A DNA stretch of 14,429 bases, taken from the NCBI GenBank assembly GCA_002409455.1, contig DHNI01000017.1, positions 32,662-47,090 on the forward strand. The letters run 5' to 3'. Each line of letters starts with the position of its first letter. The first letter of the stretch is position 1. The stretch comes from Firmicutes bacterium UBA5420 (GTDB lineage Bacteria > Bacillota > Limnochordia > Darwinibacteriales > Darwinibacteriaceae). Below the pieces are notes generated by a model. The model did not search any database, was not told the origin of the DNA, and saw nothing but the letters and a program-made list of their open reading frames with translations. This document shows, one piece after another, positions 12,657-14,429 of this stretch. Both the position numbers and the translations under genes were made by a program.

Positions 12657-14429
12657 TCTAGACCCAAGACTTGCGAATAGTCATGATCAAACATAAGTTC
12701 AGCCTTTTCGGATCCAACTGGCCTACTGAATAAGAAGCCTTGGAGATAATCGCAATTTGCCTCACTGAGGGCGCGGGCTTCTTCTAAGGTTTCCACCTGT
12801 TCGGCTACAACTTCCATCTCTAGTCCATGAGCGATAGAGATGAGCCCTTCCATGACATCAGGATTTCCTTCCACATTCTCCGTTAGAGCCCCATGAACTT
12901 TTAGATAGTCTACAGGCATTCTAGTCATGTAATTAATGAACGAATAGCCTGTCCCATAATTGTCCAAAGATTGGCGAATCCCTAAAGCCCTGATTTGTTC
13001 CATGATATGCAAAGCCATTTCTGCATCCCCAAAGAGGACGCCTTCTGTAAACTCAATTTGCAGCAAGGCTGGATCAACACCCGTTTCATGGAGCTGCTGC
13101 CGCAAATAGTCAAGTAAATGCGGATCTTGAAATTGCTTCGTCGATAGATTGATGGCCACTGGCTTGGGTTTCTTGCCGCTTTGCTGCCACGCAGCAAGCT
13201 GCCTTGCGACTTCCTTGATCACCCAGTATCCCAAGGGTATGATGAGATCCGACTCTTCGGCTATGGGAATAAATACAGTAGGCGAAGCAGGGTGATCCCT
13301 GAGACGAACGAGTGCTTCAAAGCAGGCAACTTCGCCTGTTCGCGTCCTAATTATGGGCTGGTAGACCAAATGGAAACCGTCTGTGCGAACCGCGTTAGCT
13401 AAAATCTGTTCCATTTGAACACGTTCGCTAAACATCGTAGCCATGCTATCTTCAAAGAAACAGTGGCGGTTTTTTCCAGCGTTTTTCGCATGATGTAGCG
13501 CAACGTCCGCCTTAATCAAGAGCTCATCCACAGCATTACCATCTAGGGGATAGAGCACCACGCCCATACTGCAAGTAACGCTGTTTTTCTTCCCCTCCTT
13601 TTGATTCGCTACCTGTAATTTACGGGAAATCTCATTGACATATACCTGAACCCGTTCTGGTGCAAACTGATGTCGAACGATAATCACGAATTCATCTCCG
13701 CCAAAGCGATAAGCGGTGGCACCGGGAGGGATTCCATCCTGTACAGATTGGGCCACAGACGATAATATGCGATCACCGCAGCTGTGACCTTGGGTATCGT
13801 TGATGTTCTTGAAATCATCAATGTCCAGCAAAAAGACCGCACCTGAACCGCCCTCATCTAGGGTTGCCTGTAGATCCTCCTGAAATCTGCGGCGATTTGG
13901 CAGTCCTGTTAGAGGATCGTAATCCGCCATGAAGCGAATCTTCTCTTCATTCTCTTTGATCTGTAGATACTGCTTCTGTAGCTCCTGCTCATGCTCTGTG
14001 AGCTGTTGGTAAGCATCAGCAAGCTCCTTCCGCTGACGAACCACATGTTCATGGTGCTCCTGTGCCTTGTGCAAAGTGACGTTTAAGGCCTGCCTAAATA
14101 TGCCCAAAGAATTGCTTTTGCGCACCGGTAAACGATAGGTGACATCACGATCAAGGGAAATGGCCATCAGATCATGACCTAATTCACGCATGGGTACCAC
14201 AACATGGATGCGTAAAAAAACAAATACCCCAAGGGAACCCAGAACAAGAGACAGGAGCGCAAAACCTATAATACGCTTGTTTTGCGTATGACGAGCAAAT
14301 ACTGCACTATCGGGGGCGAACGTTGCCACAATGAGTTCGGACTCGCCCACTGTCTCCCAGCGCAGATAACCCTGTATGCCATCCAATTGAAATTCGGTCA
14401 TCCCTAAGGGCTCCGCGAACAGTGAAGGA
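12638..14429 (-). CDS. Membrane-anchored GGDEF-EAL protein, N-terminus cut off by window edge
   Basis: Cyclic-di-GMP signalling protein. The frame is open from the right edge; positions here count from the internal Met at 14401. An extracytoplasmic sensor end is followed by a membrane helix (about 43-65), a HAMP-like linker, and a coiled coil (about 108-155). The diguanylate cyclase domain runs from about 156, with DYDPLTGLPNRRRF and an intact GGDEF (234-238). The RxxD inhibitory I-site is absent: the segment before YRFGGDEF is PPGATA. The EAL domain (about 330-570) keeps EALVR (362-366), NLS (418-420), EFTEG (450-454), K501, EQVE (534-537) and QGFLF (554-558). However, DDFGTG reads DNYGTG (D480, N481) and KID reads KVH (501-503). 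Cyclase activity is likely; phosphodiesterase activity is doubtful. Confidence 0.93.
   Translation of the reverse strand, partial: PSLFAEPLGMTEFQLDGIQGYLRWETVGESELIVATFAPDSAVFARHTQNKRIIGFALLSLVLGSLGVFVFLRIHVVVPMRELGHDLMAISLDRDVTYRLPVRKSNSLGIFRQALNVTLHKAQEHHEHVVRQRKELADAYQQLTEHEQELQKQYLQIKENEEKIRFMADYDPLTGLPNRRRFQEDLQATLDEGGSGAVFLLDIDDFKNINDTQGHSCGDRILSSVAQSVQDGIPPGATAYRFGGDEFVIIVRHQFAPERVQVYVNEISRKLQVANQKEGKKNSVTCSMGVVLYPLDGNAVDELLIKADVALHHAKNAGKNRHCFFEDSMATMFSERVQMEQILANAVRTDGFHLVYQPIIRTRTGEVACFEALVRLRDHPASPTVFIPIAEESDLIIPLGYWVIKEVARQLAAWQQSGKKPKPVAINLSTKQFQDPHLLDYLRQQLHETGVDPALLQIEFTEGVLFGDAEMALHIMEQIRALGIRQSLDNYGTGYSFINYMTRMPVDYLKVHGALTENVEGNPDVMEGLISIAHGLEMEVVAEQVETLEEARALSEANCDYLQGFLFSRPVGSEKAELMFDHDYSQVLGLEKEGES

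Overview
The window looks like chromosomal DNA of a Bacillota (Firmicutes) bacterium, probably an endospore former of the clostridial or Limnochordia type. The reasons are a YtvI-type sporulation membrane protein, a chromosomal TetM-like translation GTPase of a Firmicute type, a SatA-type acetyltransferase, strong GGAGG-like Shine-Dalgarno (SD) sequences before almost every gene, and TTG/GTG starts. I see no rRNA, tRNA, CRISPR array, insertion sequence or phage gene. Species-level placement is not possible from this sequence alone.

Layout. 1-1736 (minus, cut by the left edge): a TetM-like GTPase with its own promoter. 1878-5314 (minus): an operon for a peptide/nickel-type ABC importer (binding protein, then DppB- and DppC-type permeases). 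It ends in a strong terminator, carries no ATPase genes, has a 14-bp-stem hairpin between the binding protein and permease genes, and has a leader rich in palindromes. 5593-8334 (minus): inositol monophosphatase-like enzyme, cation diffusion facilitator, and RarD-like EamA transporter, closely packed and ended by a probable terminator. 8335-8663: a divergent intergenic region with a possible structured leader for the next gene. 8664-9899 (plus): a thioredoxin reductase fused to a C-terminal thioredoxin domain in which both catalytic cysteines are gone. 9905-11520 (minus): ytvI followed by a SatA-like acetyltransferase whose last ~16 codons coincide with the trxB terminator. 11584-11847 (minus): a remnant of a DUF990-type ABC-2 permease gene. 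11899-12612 (plus): a secreted SIMPL-domain protein. 12638-14429 (minus, cut by the right edge): a membrane-anchored GGDEF-EAL protein with an intact GGDEF motif and an altered EAL site.

The genes form independent housekeeping or accessory units: nutrient import, metal export, redox, signalling and envelope. I see no single defence or biosynthetic system. The strongest unusual signals are the TrxR with a redox-dead thioredoxin domain, no HRRxxxR-type NADPH motif and only two cysteines in 411 residues; the acetyltransferase tail overprinted by its neighbour's terminator; the altered EAL domain; and the regulatory structures in the transporter and trxB leaders. Several starts were moved to internal codons because of SD position: TTG 8334, ATG 6546, ATG 10402 and ATG 11520.
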